A DNA stretch of 64,000 bases, from assembly GCA_024803745.1 (NCBI GenBank), contig JANJXV010000025.1, positions 22,083,110 to 22,147,109 of the forward strand, in the 5' to 3' direction. A program made the translations under genes and the position numbers. This document shows, piece after piece, positions 10,308 to 21,350 of the stretch. The number at the start of each line of letters is the position of its first letter. The stretch's first letter is position 1. The notes under the pieces were generated by a model. The model was not told the origin of the DNA. It was given only the letters and a program-made list of their open reading frames with translations, and searched no databases. The stretch comes from Megascapheus bottae (taxonomy: Eukaryota > Chordata > Mammalia > Rodentia > Geomyidae).

Positions 10308-13300
10308 GTCCTAGGGCTTGAACTAAGAGCCTGGGCACTGTCACTGAGCTTCTGTGGCCCAAAGGCTAGCACTCAACCACTTGAGCCACAGCACCACCTC
10401 CAGCTTTTTCTGTTTATATGGTACTGAGGAATCGAACTCGGCCTCATGCATGCTAGGCAAGCACTCTACCACTAAGCTATAATTCCAGCCCCCAATTTTT
10501 AAAAATAACAACAAAGAGGACACACTAACTTTACCAAATAGTAAAATTCACTACAAAGGCACAGAACAGACACAGTACAGGTCTTCTGCAGAAACAAATC
10601 AAAACCCAAAAGAAAACTGGGCATAAGGGCTCACACCTATAATCCTAGCTACTCAGGAGGCTAAGATCTGAAGATCACTGTTTGATTTCAGCTTGGGCAG
10701 GGAAGTTCAGGAGACTCTTATCTCCAATTATTAGGGGAAAAAAGGAGAAAGAGAAGGAGAAGGAGAAGGAAAAGGAGGAGGAGGAGGAAGAGAAGAAGAA
10801 GAAGAAGAAGAAGAAGAAGAAGAAGAAGAAGAAGAGGAGGAGGAGGAGGAGGAGGAGGAGGAGGAGGAGGAGGAGGAGGAGGAGGAGGAGGAAGATGAGG
10901 AGGCATGGTAGCTCACACCTGTAATCCTAGCCTACTCAGGAGGCTGAGATCTGAGGATCCTGATTCAAAGCCAGTCCAGGCACTAAAATCCCTATCACCA
11001 GCTAACCACCTGAAAACTGGAAGTGGCACTGTGGCTGAAGGGGCAGGGTGGTAGCCTTGAGCTGAAGAACTCAGGGACAGCACCCAGGCCCAGAGTTCAA
11101 GCCCCATGACACACATACACAAAAGAAATGGTAAAGAATATACGTAAACACCAGGTACATGGCACATACCTGTAATCCTAGCACTGGAGAAGCTAAGGCA
11201 GGAAGATCAGGAGTTCAAGGTCAGTCTGAGCTACATAATTCGATTATGTAAAAAAAAAAAAAAAAAGGCCAGGCACAGTGGTTTACACCTATAATCCTAG
11301 CTAATCAGGAGGCTGAGATTAGAGGATTAGCAGATCAAAGTCACCAGCCTGACACAAAAGTCCAAGAGATTAGAGTTTCTTATCCTCTTATCTCTAATTC
11401 TTATCTTCTTATCTCTAACTACCGGAAAACTGGAAGTAGCACTGTGGCTCAAAGTGGTAGAGTGCTATCTTTGAGCTGAAGAGCTCAGGGACAGTGCCCA
11501 GAGTTTAAGCCCCATAACCACCACCACCACCACCATCAAAAGGCAACTTGCTTTTATAAGGAAATAGCAGACTGCCAAAATTAAAAAGTATGTTATTGAG
11601 CATATGTATATGCTGGTGATTATGGGTATGAAGCACAAAAAAATTGGGAGCACAATCTGATGGTCTGCACATGTCCTATAATGTAGCAATTCTCTGTTAT
11701 ATTCATGTGAAATTCTGACATAAAACCAACCACAAGGGGATATGGACAAGAATTCTCACAGTGGCACTGGTTGTGGGGGCACAAAGTAGGGGGTAACCTA
11801 AGTCTTTAACTTCACGGGAATATATAAATAAAAATACTGTGAGCAAGCACTATAGATTCCAGTGCAGCAATTGGAAGCAAAGAACTAGATGTACATGTAA
11901 CACATGAAGAGATTTTGAAAGAAGTGCTGAATGAAAGAATTATCAACAGAAAAGGCCCACAGCTCTATGCCATTTGTGGCATACACATATGACAGAGTGC
12001 TTAAGTTTTTCAAAGGCATAAACACAGTCCAAGCAATAGCCAAAGTCTGGAGGAAAAGAGAAGTGGGCAAGGAATTGAGAATGAGGGGGAAATAAAGAAA
12101 AGGACACTTGCATAGACCTAGCTGTACAATGAGGAGCACACAGAAGTGGTGGGAAGAATCTCTGGGAAACCTGTGAAGGAGGTACAGAACCTGGAAGAAA
12201 AGCACCAGACCTGGAGTCTGATCACTGAGGTTGAGTCTGAGCTCTGTCACTTATTAGCTCATTTGACCTTCCTTTAATGAATGTATCATCCAATTTCCCT
12301 TGTGTTTCTTTTTATGTAAACCCAGGGTATAAGATGTATATACAAGCCCTTAGTGAAACCACTCCTGACACACAGTGGGTGTGCAGTAACATTAGCTTGA
12401 CTTAAAATTAGAGCTGGGATGTACTTCCAAAATCTTGTTCAATATATGTTAAACTCCCAAGTGGTAACTCAACAGGTCATGAAATAAGGTTAGTGGGAGT
12501 CAAATAGTATTAAAGAAGAGGGAAGGGACCGGGTGGTAGAGTGCTTGCCTAGCATGCATGAAGACCCAGGTTTGATTCCTTGGTACCACATACATAGAAA
12601 AAAACCAGAAGCAGTGCTAAGGCTCAAGTGGTAGAGCTCTAGCCTTGAGAAATTCCAAAGACAGTGCTCAGGCCCTGAGCTCAAGCCCAGGACTGGGGGG
12701 AAAAAAAAAAATAGAGGGAAGAAGAGGAGGTGGAAAGGGAAGGAGAGAAGAAAACAGGAGATTGGAAGTGAGAGAAGGAGAAAGGAATACAAAAATAGAA
12801 TATGTAAAAGTAAATTCCAATGGCCAGGAAGGTGGCCTAGTGGCAGAGTGCTTGCCTAGCATTCACAAAGCCCTGGGTTCGATTTCTCCATACCACATAT
12901 ACAGGAAAAGCTGGAAGTGGTGCTATAGCTAAAGTGGTAGAGCGCTAGCCTTGAGAATGCCCAAGGACAGTGCTTAGGCCCTGAGTTCAGGCCCCAGGAC
13001 TAGCCAAAAACAACAAAAAAGTACATTCTACCACAAGTATCCTTTCACAAAGCTGAATTACAGCTATACACACTTATAAAGTACATTATTCCCTATATGC
13101 TACAGTTAAAAAGTTTGAAGAACATAGCTTCTGTTCAAAGAAATTGTATCTTATGAATTTTAAGAGCTAATCAATATTCACTCCACAGAAAAGAAAGTTG
13201 TTCACTTATTAACTTACAAAGGACATTAAAAGAAGAAACTATCCCGGAAGTAGAGCTGTGGTTTAAGTGGTAGAACACTAGCCTTGAGTTTAAAAAAAAA

Positions 13301-16300
13301 AAAAAGCTCAGGAACAGCACTCAGATCCCAAGTTCAGGCCTCTAGACTGGCACACACAAAAAAGAAACTCTTGGGCTGGGAATATAGCATAGTGTTAAAG
13401 TGCTTGCCTAACATGCATGAAGCCCTGGATTTGATTACTCAGTACCACATAAACAGAAAAAGCCAGGGCCGGGAGTTTGGCCTAGTGGTTAAAGTGCTTG
13501 CCTAGCATGCATGAAGACCCAGGTTCGATTCCTCGGTACCACATATATAGAAAAAAGCCGGAAGTGGTGCTGAGGCTCAAGTGGTAGAGCTCTAGCCTTG
13601 AGAAAGTCCAAGGACAGTGCTCAGGCCCTGAGCTCAAGCCCAGGACTGGCAAAAAACAAAAAACAAAAAACAGAAAAAGCCAGAAGTGGCCCTGTGATTC
13701 AAGTGGTAGAGTGCTAGCCTTGCATAAAAGAAGCACAGGGACAACACCCACGATCTAAATTCAAGCCCCAGGACTGTCAAAAAAAAAAAAGAAAAAAAAA
13801 GCTGGGCACAGTGGCTTACTCTTATAATCCTAGCTACTCAGGAGGGAGGCTGAGATCTAAGGATCTCCATTCAAAGCCAGCCTGGGCACTAGAAGACCAT
13901 GAGATTCTGGAGACTCTTACCTCCAATTAACCACTAGAAAACCGGAAGTGATGTTGTGGCTCAGGGGATAGGGTGGTAGCCTTGAGCCGAAAAGCTCAGG
14001 GACAACACTCAGGCCCAGAGTTCAAGCCCCACAGCACCCCCCCCCAAAAAAAAAGCTGAACAGAATAAAAGGATAAAAGGGCTTGTATAAAAATTGTTAC
14101 ATTGTACTTACTTTTAGCCCTTTATCTTTTGGAACTGAAGAACAGAACACCAGGGGTATGAAGAGCATGGCTCAAGTTGTTCATTCTCACAGTAGCAAAG
14201 AGGACACCTAGAACCCCCAAGGCTGACTCTTGTTTGTTTTGGGGGGGGGTCATGGGGCTTGAACTGTGGGCCTGGGCACTGTCCCTGAGCTCTTCAGCTC
14301 AAGGTTACTGCCCTATCCCTTGAGCCACAGTCCCACTTCCTCTTTTCTGGTGATTAATTGGAGACAAGAGTCTCTAGGTCATTAGTGCCCAGCTCACTTT
14401 GCATGGAGATCCTCAGATCTCAGCCTCCTGAGTAGCTAGAAGTGAGCCACCGAGGCCAACTGAGGCTGACCCTTTACCAAGCCCTGCTCCTCAGAATCCT
14501 AGGGGATCCACAGAAACAGAGCCAAGCAAACAGGCCTCTTGAACCACTGAATTCTACTTTACAGAGAGGATCTGTGAGGTTCCATTTAAGGAGAAAATAT
14601 CTTTGCTTAGAAAAGGGGAGGGGAGAGAGGGAAGGGAAGGGAAAGGGAGAGGCTAGATACTAGTGGCTCTCATCTATAATCCTAGCAACTCAGAAGGATG
14701 AGATCTGAGGATCTCAGTTCAAAGCCAGCCCAGGCAGAAGAGTCCAAGTGACTCCACCTCCAAAATAACCAGCAAAGAGATGGGCATGAGTCAAGACTTA
14801 AGCTGAGCAAGCTTGAGGCCTCAAGGTCAAACCATAATAGGAAAAAAAAATTCCCCTAGAGATTGAGAGACCCAAGAGACTGCTGCTGCTCCCTCCCAGG
14901 ACAGAACCAGATCATGGAGGTTATTATATTCCAATTTAAATTTACATTTTCCCCTAGTGGCATAAGAAGCTATTTAGGACTTCTGAGCAAGGGAGAGAAT
15001 AGACAGGGGCTGTGTTTAAGGATAATTACTCAGCTGTGTAACAGCTGGGTTGGCTGGGCAGGAACACAAAGAAGCAGACCAAGTAATTAATCATCACAAT
15101 AATCCTGACACCAGGTGGAAAGGGGACTCTGCCTGAGGCAGGAAGAATGCAGAAGCCAGTACCCCCAAATTCCTGGGGGTTGTGCCAATCAGAGCCAGGC
15201 TTTCTTAACCATATACTGTACCTTGTTTTCCTATCCTAATGCTCCAGGCTCATGGGCACAAGGATTCAGGAGATGGGGGAGGCCCCTCACCTGCAGTGCC
15301 AACTGGCAGTCCTCAATTAGGCCTTGGACCAGGTAATAGCGGGCTTCCCCTAGCAGCTCCCCCAGTTCTCTGGTACTCTCTGGAAGCGGCACAGACCCGT
15401 CCCGCAGGTAGTTGAGGATTGTGCCAAAGTGGCGGCCGCTCCGATCAATCAGCACCCAACCTGGTGGGGTGGGGAGAGGAAGGAGAAAAGATGTCTTTGG
15501 GGTGAAAGGCTAGAGTTAACTAAGCTTCTATTACAATAATAATAATAACAATAATAATAATTCCAAGCTGGGCAAGGGGTTCACGCCTGTAATCCTAGCT
15601 ACTCAGGAGACTGAGATCAAGGTTCAAAGCCAGCCCTGGAACAAAAGAACTTTAGACTCTTATCTCCAATTAACCTCCAGAAAATGACAAGTGGGGCTTG
15701 GCTTGAGGGTAGGGAGGTAGCCTTGAGCTGAAGAGCTCAGGGACAGCACCCAGACCGACTTCAAGCCCCATGACCCACAAACAAATAAATAAATAATAAT
15801 AATTCCGAAGGTACAAGTAAGCCTGGATATTGATGTATCTCAAACCTCTGCCATCTGGATCTCAGTGGCTCACATCTATAAATCTTATGCAACAGTCTGA
15901 GATCTGAGGACAAAGGTGTGAGGCTAGCCTAAAACAGACAAATCTTTGAGACAAATTCCGTTACCTCCAATTAACCAGCAAAAAAAAGTCAAGTGAAGGT
16001 GTGCTCCAGAGTTAGAGGGCCAGCTCTGAGCAAGCTCAAGGCCTTTAAGGAAAGTCCTAATGCTGGAACAAAAAACAAAAACACCTCTGCCATATCTATA
16101 AAATCTCTTTCAAATATTCCATTTTGTTCTCCCAAATCTATCATATGGTCAAAAGGCCCTTTCCATGAGAGTTTTCAGATTTACCTTACTAATAAACCTA
16201 TAATCCCTAGTGCTAATTCTTTTTTTGTTGTTGGTAGTGGGCCTTGAACTCTGGGCCTGGATGTTGTCCCTGAGCTCTTCAGCTCAAGCCTATTGCCCTA

Positions 16301-17637
16301 CCCCTAGAGCCACAGTGCCAGTTCTAGTGGTTAACTGGAGATAAAAGCCTCACTTCTTTAGTGTCTTATCTTTAGTGCCCAGGCTGGCTTTGAACCTTGA
16401 TCCTCAAATCTCAGCTTCCTGAGTAGCTAGGATTACAGGCGTGACCTAGTGTTAATTCTCTACCCTCTAGTTAACTAGAAAGTTATAAGGTAATAAGGTG
16501 GCAATGACATTATTCACAGAGCTGAGATTACGTACATACACTTGTAGTTCGCTTGTTTATAGTTCATTCTTACTCTAAAAAGGAAACTTGGAAATATGAA
16601 TCTTATCAGATTCCTTTACTAAAGTGTCCCCAGTACAGATACTTTACAAATACTTATGAAATAAATGGATTCTTTACCTTCAATATTTTTTGTGTGCCTA
16701 TACTGGGGCTTGAACTCAGGGGCCTGGGCTGTTCCTTACGTTTTTCACTAGAGCTTAGTAGTCAACTATTTGAGCCGCAGCTCCACTTTTGGCTTTTTTT
16801 TCTGGTTAACTGGAGATAATAGTCACATGGGCTTTCCTACCTGGGCTGGCTTCAAACTCTGATCCTCAGATCTCTGCCTCCTGGGTAGCTAGGATTACAG
16901 GGGTGAGCCAATGGCACCTGGCAACCTTCAAAATTTGTAAACCCAATTCCATTCCCCAGCTGTTTTATTTTTCCAGTTTCACAAATCCTTGTGAACGTGG
17001 GTGGGAGTAGGTTTCCTAAGGGAATACACGCGGTCATACTATCCCAGGCTCTCTAGACTGTTAGTGGTGCTGAGGCTGAGAGGGAGGAATGGGCTCCGCA
17101 GTCGGAAGACTCTGATGGGTCAACAGGGTTGGTTCCATGCTCTGTTAAAGTGAACGAACGGTGTGGGGAACAGGTAATGAGGACAATCAAGTGTCAGTGT
17201 TGACTCAACTTAATCAGTTGCCTGGCAGAGTTAGGGGTTCTATAAATACTGGACAAGCTGGGGATGAGGACCACTGACCTATGACAGCAGTGGAGGGGCC
17301 AGGAGGGCTCAGCTATGACGGGCCTGGGGAAGTGGAGTTGGGGCGTCCCGGGGGGCGGGACGGAGGGGCCACTTGTCAGGTGGGCGTGCGTACCTCCGGC
17401 GTCCGTGAGCACCTCCACGCGGCCGCTGAACATTGCCTTGAGCATGGTGTCCTGTCCCGTCAGGGTCCGCAGCGTGGTGTAGTGCAGTGAGCCCCCCACG
17501 TTCAGCTTCACGTACTTGCCGTTCGGGGTCAGGGGCTTCAGACCGTAGGCGGCAGCGCCAGGCTCCGGCCCCGAGGGCTGAGGGACTTCCAGGGACGGGG
17601 CCGCGGTTGCCGCCGGGCCGGAGGCCTCGGCCGACAT
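6527..17637 (-). CDS. KCTD13: KCTD13 (BACURD1/PDIP1), BTB adaptor of CUL3 ubiquitin ligase
   Basis: Six coding exons, read right to left: 17394-17637, 15291-15460, 9899-9988, 9751-9803, 8316-8511 and 6527-6763 (stop TAA 6527-6529). Total 990 nt, 329 aa, the same length as human. All junctions keep phase and have GT..AG ends. The tetramerisation/BTB domain spans about residues 41-145, starting [16 protein letters not shown] and continuing through [20 protein letters not shown]. The C-terminus ends VFKD. Family knowledge: KCTD13 recruits RhoA to CUL3 for ubiquitination and degradation, affecting actin and synaptic function, and was isolated as a partner of DNA polymerase delta p50 and PCNA. The N-terminal 40 residues are Ala/Pro/Gly-rich and disordered. 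The gene is stretched by SINE-filled introns. It is convergent with ASPHD1. Confidence 0.97.
6764..8315. repeat. KCTD13 intron 5 repeats
   Basis: Contains sense ID-Geo-like dimers at about 6977-7167 and 7702-7880, an antisense ID plus B1 composite at about 7430-7670, and a (CA)n microsatellite at 7897-7928. The rest (about 6780-6970, 7180-7420 and 7930-8315) looks unique. Confidence 0.7.
8512..9750. repeat. KCTD13 intron 4 repeats
   Basis: Antisense B1-head/Geo-tail SINEs lie at about 8700-8985 and 9000-9395. The second is split by a sense ID-Geo dimer at 9087-9281 with 16-bp flanking duplications. A MIR-like stretch follows at about 9405-9575. Confidence 0.7.
9071..9297 (+). repeat. Young ID-Geo dimer with 16-bp TSD
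   Basis: Full-length dimer inserted into an antisense B1-head SINE. The 16 bases aaaagccttagatgag occur at 9071-9086 and 9282-9297. The A-tail is still clean. Confidence 0.9.
10034..10079. repeat. (CA)n microsatellite
   Basis: About 23 uninterrupted CA units immediately upstream (in gene sense) of KCTD13 exon 3. Potentially polymorphic. Confidence 0.95.
10300..10495 (-). repeat. ID-Geo-like dimeric SINE, antisense
   Basis: Read on the minus strand it shows the ID-like left half (gcttgcctagcatgc) and the Geo-like right half (aagtggttgagtgctagc) with an A-rich tail, which appears here as the T run at 10267-10307. Confidence 0.75.
10617..10735 (+). repeat. B1-head SINE (left part)
   Basis: Begins with the 'ggctcacacctataatcc' head and runs into 'cttatctccaatta', then stops at the purine tract rather than continuing into the right module. 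Confidence 0.7.
10733..10894 (+). repeat. 162-bp pure purine tract, (GAA)n/(GAG)n
   Basis: Every base from 10733 to 10894 is A or G. A GGAGAA-type start passes into about 13 GAA units and then about 20 GAG units. It grew between the head and the lost tail of the preceding SINE, probably from its A-rich region. Translated frames here (poly-Glu/Lys/Arg, or poly-Pro/Ser/Leu on the other strand) are not genes. Confidence 0.95.
10898..11530 (+). repeat. SINE cluster: B1-head/Geo-tail copies and a B1
   Basis: A sense B1-head/Geo-tail SINE at about 10898-11115, a B1-like monomer at about 11147-11265, and another B1-head/Geo-tail SINE at about 11268-11520 ending in (CCA)n. Confidence 0.7.
11560..12500. 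repeat. Mostly unique intron DNA with a MIR
   Basis: About 11560-12190 has no clear repeat I can name; parts resemble the 3' end of an old L1. A MIR-like segment at about 12207-12330 shows 'gacctggagtctgatcac' and 'gctctgtcacttattagc'. No exon is seen. Confidence 0.5.
12525..13015 (+). repeat. Two ID-Geo-like dimeric SINEs
   Basis: Sense copies at about 12525-12712 (left end truncated) and 12823-13015. Both keep the 'gcttgcctagcat' core, the right module and an A-rich tail. Confidence 0.75.
13374..13790 (+). repeat. Nested ID-Geo SINE pair with 16-bp TSD
   Basis: An older sense dimer is split after its left monomer by a second, fresher dimer at 13467-13667. The 16 bases aaacagaaaaagccag occur at 13451-13466 and again at 13668-13683, flanking the insert exactly. 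The host's right monomer then resumes. Confidence 0.9.
13797..14840. repeat. B1-head/Geo-tail SINE cluster
   Basis: Sense copy at about 13797-14050, antisense copy at about 14238-14460, and a sense copy at about 14655-14835. From 14850 to 15290 the intron is unique-looking. Confidence 0.7.
15461..17393. repeat. KCTD13 intron 1 repeats
   Basis: (TAA)n at about 15531-15561; sense B1-head/Geo-tail SINEs at about 15567-15785 and 15855-16065; antisense copies at about 16215-16450 and 16690-16920. The stretch 16930-17393 is unique and becomes CpG-rich toward exon 1. Confidence 0.65.
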
Positions 17638-17990
17638 ACCTGCTGGGGGCGACGAGCGGTGGGTGACCCCAGGCTCTCTCAGCGCCCCCTCTGACTTGTT
17701 CCCCAACGTCCCGGGACTCCAGCCCCCGGGCCAGACCTCGCAGCGAACACGCCCACTCGGAGCCGCTACTCCGCCGCTCCGGCCCTCAGCCCCATCGCGC
17801 TCTCACCACCCGGAAGCCGGTGCCGGGCAGTTGCGCATGCGCACCAAGACTCCGCCCACTGGGCCCGCCCCTGGCCCTGGGAGGCGGGGCCGTTGGTGCG
17901 GAGCATGCGCAACTGTGGGCGCCTTGGCTGGTTAACGCCTTGGCTGGGGTAGGCTTGGCAACATGGGGGGTGGGTGCCAGGCAGATTGAG
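17638..17990 (-). promoter_or_regulatory. KCTD13 CpG-island promoter with NRF1 sites
   Basis: CpG-rich sequence immediately upstream of the KCTD13 ATG. The perfect NRF1 palindrome TGCGCATGCGCA lies at 17832-17843, and a second NRF1-like half-site GCATGCGCAA at 17903-17912. GC boxes occur between them. No TATA box is evident. This suggests a housekeeping-type, NRF1-responsive promoter. Confidence 0.7.
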
Positions 17991-18329
17991 GAGGCTCCCG
18001 GCCCCCTCCCTAGTGTGAATGTGGAAAGCGAAGTCCTCCTCACTCCCCGTGGCTGGGTCTCTGCTTTCCTGGTGGGAAGGCAAAGTGAGGCCTTAGAGAA
18101 CCGGGCTTGGGGCAAGATTTCCCACCTCCCAGCCCCTGGCACGATGCACCAGTGCACCAGGATAGATGCAAACTGAGCACCAAAGGGAGCTCTTAAAGAA
18201 GGCCAAAGAGGTTGTGGATCCCCAGAGGAGGTGATAGTGGAGCTAAGTTGGGCCTGTCTCAGGTGATGCTTTGGTGGGAGCTGAGAAGGTTCTGGAGAGG
18301 GGAGGGAAGACATGGAAGAATCCTCAAAG

Positions 18330-20360
18330 TTTGTGCTCTGACACTCGAGCCACAGCTCCACCCCTGGCTTTTGGTGGTTAATTGGAAATAAGAGTCTCAC
18401 GGACTCTTCTTCTAGGCTCTCCTTGGACCGTGATCCTCAGCTTTCAGTCTTGTGAACCGGGATTACAGGTGTGAGCCACTGGAGTCCTGCAGCAATTGCC
18501 AGGGAAGATTAAGCAAACAAACCGCAGGGCACCAGTGGCTCAGGTCTGTAATTCCAGCTGCTCAGGAGACTGAGATCTGAGGATCTCGATACAAAGCCGA
18601 CTGGGGAGGGAAAGTCTGTGACAATCTTATCTCCAGTTAACCACCAGGAAACTGGAAGTGGAACTGTGACTCAAAGTGATAGAGCTCTAGCCTTGAGCGC
18701 AAAACTCAGATACGGCATGCAGGCCTGGAGTTCAAGTTCCATGCCTGACAAACTAAAAACAAAACTGGGAAAAACTGAATTTTTTTTTCCTACTGGCTTT
18801 TTGATAGACACACAGACTTTGGAGTTGGTTTTGGATTGTAATCCTCATATCTCAGCCTCTTGAGTAGCTAGGATTACAGGTAGAGCCACCGGTACTTGGC
18901 TAAAAGTTCTTTTGTCTTGAAACAAAGACTTTTTCTAGCCTTGCAGCTAAAATAACAACTATTATAGTGCCCCAAAAGGACAAACATTTTAACAACTGGT
19001 CCTTAGGGCTGAGTTTATTTACTCAAGGCTAGCCCATTACCACTTGAGCCACAGCTCCACTTGTGGATTCTTTGATGGAGATGAGTCTCACAGACTTTCC
19101 TGCCCAGACTGGCAATCGCTTCAAATAGCAATCTTCAGATCTCAGCCTCCTAAGTAGCTAAGATTATAAGTGTGAGCCATCAGTGTCTGGCATGGAACAT
19201 GTACATGGAAGTGCACATTTTTTTTTTTTTTTGCCAGTCCTGGAGCTGGAACTCAGGACCTGGGCACTTTCCTTGAGCTTTTTCAAAGCTAGTGCTTTAC
19301 CACTTGAGCCACAGCACCACTTTTGGCTTTTTTGTGTATGTGCTACCAAGGAATCAAACCCAGGGCTTTACCACTTTGAGCCACAGAGCCTTTTCTGGTC
19401 TTCTGATGGTTCACTGGAGATAAGAGCCTCACAGACTTTCCTGCCTACGGTTGGCTTTGCACCACATTCCTCAGATCTCAGGGTCCTTAGCAGTACAGGA
19501 GTGAGCGACTGGCACCTGGCCATGAACACTGTTAAAACTAGTCTTGGGTAGAAATTATTCAAATTCCCAATCAGATTCTCCCTGCATCCTGACTATGCTT
19601 TAGGAGAACAAAGCACGTTTTTCCAAGTCCTTAGAAACCAGCACAAAGTTCTGTAATAAACCATGTTCAACATCCTCTTTCTCAGATGCCTTGCAGTTCC
19701 TCACTTTGCATTCTCCCTCCTGATAGTGAGTCATAAACCCAACCTTGTTCAATTTTAGGTATATTATTGATGCTCCTGACAAGAGGGTATTAACATCAGA
19801 AGCAAGAATAATTTTCTTCTTTTTTAGTGAGACTGATTTTTTGAGGGGTGAAAGATGAAACAAAGCCTTACTAGTCAAGCTATATTATCAACCTAAAGAG
19901 ACCAATGTTTAAAGAGTTGACACAAGCTGGCCTGTAATCCTAGCTACTCAGAAGGCTGAGGCCTGAGGATCACAGTTTGAAGCCAGTCCAGGCAGAAAAA
20001 TCCATGAGACTCTTACCTCCAATAAACTACTGAGAAAAAAAAAAGTAATATATGGCTCAAGTGGTAGAGCACTAGCCTTGAGCACAAAGAGGCTCAGGAC
20101 CGTGCCCAAGCCCTGAAATCAAGCCCTAGGACCAGCAAATACATACATATATCTATCCATCTATCTATGTAGATATATATATATATGAAACAAGCTTGTG
20201 TGTGAGAATGCATATGTGAGTGATTCTTACTGTAATTATTTTTATCAGGATCTTGTGCTATTTTACCCTGAGTTAGCCTGATCCATGATCCTCCTTATTA
20301 CACTTCCTGCTTGGCATCTGGGATTATAGACATGCTCCACAATGCCTGGCCTGTACAAAG
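18330..20360. repeat. SINE-dense intergenic block
   Basis: B1-head/Geo-tail SINEs: antisense about 18335-18485, sense 18518-18775, antisense 18780-18900, 19010-19195 and 19375-19520, sense 19915-20140. An antisense ID-Geo piece lies at about 19213-19365. A TATC/TA simple repeat lies at about 20145-20190 and an antisense B1 at about 20230-20352. The stretch 19525-19905 looks unique. Confidence 0.65.
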
Positions 20361-21350
20361 CAAGTTTTAAACCCTCTGCAGAAAACAGGTCTGTGGATTA
20401 GATTTGGCCTAAGAGCTTCCAGTTTGCTATCTTTCCAGCTTGCTAAAGGTTAGTAGTTTTAGGAATAATCAAAGCAAAATTATGCACCTAGATTGAGCAA
20501 GGGATAGAACACAACCTTCCAGGTGGAGTATTTTATTTAATGTTCTTTTCTACTAAGTCATTCAGCACTCTCCAAATTCTATTCATGCCGTGCCATTTGC
20601 AAGGTTTCCTGCTGTATGTTTGACTATAAATGAGGTCAAATCCTTATTTCACAGGAAGATGCTGATGCATACCCATTCCCTTCTCCCTGTGAGCCTGTAG
20701 CCATGGGAACTGTGATCAAGTACACAATAACACCTCCATGAACAAATCCTCGGGGAACAAAGTTCATTTTAATACAGCTGGCTTGACCACAGAGGAATCT
20801 GGGGGACTCTCTGGGCTTCTCAGCATTGTGCTGCCTCTTGACTTTAAGCTAGCTCCGGAGGAGGGAAACGTGGAACTGTCTCAGGTATGGACTTCTTACT
20901 GGGAACTGGGACTTGAGCCAGACAAAGAGAAGCAACTAGGAGCATTTTGAAGGTTTGTTGCTTTGGAGGAGAAAGCAGAAGAGGGGTGCCTTGTATTCCA
21001 AACCTGGGTTTTTTTGTTGTTGTTTTTTTAAAATTGGTTTGGGAAGTGTGTAGTTTGAACCTCAAGAATAGAATAAATTCCATCATCATCCTGCCTCTGG
21101 CTGGAATACCTTTAAGGTCTCTTCCAGCTCTGGAATCACAGGAGATTAGGGACACAGACCTGTAATGGTGCATTAGCCTGTTTAGTTGAGGCAGGGAGAG
21201 GTGAGCGGACAGAAAAAGCCCTAACTAAGGGATGGAGTTTCAACTCTATTGATTCACCTCCTTTTCTGAATCCCTGCCATTTCCTTCTTTCCATATTCCT
21301 TCCCTTTCTCTCTCTCTCCCTCTTTTTTTCTTTCTTTTTTTCTCTTTCTT
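20360..21350. other. Unique intergenic DNA, nothing recognised
   Basis: No exon, RNA gene or named repeat is seen apart from a C/T-rich run at about 21295-21350. Scattered open frames have no recognisable protein content. Confidence 0.5.

Noticed and set aside
10682..10924. Long open frames of Glu/Lys/Arg or Pro/Ser/Leu runs
   Set aside because: Pure translation of the GAA/GAG tract.
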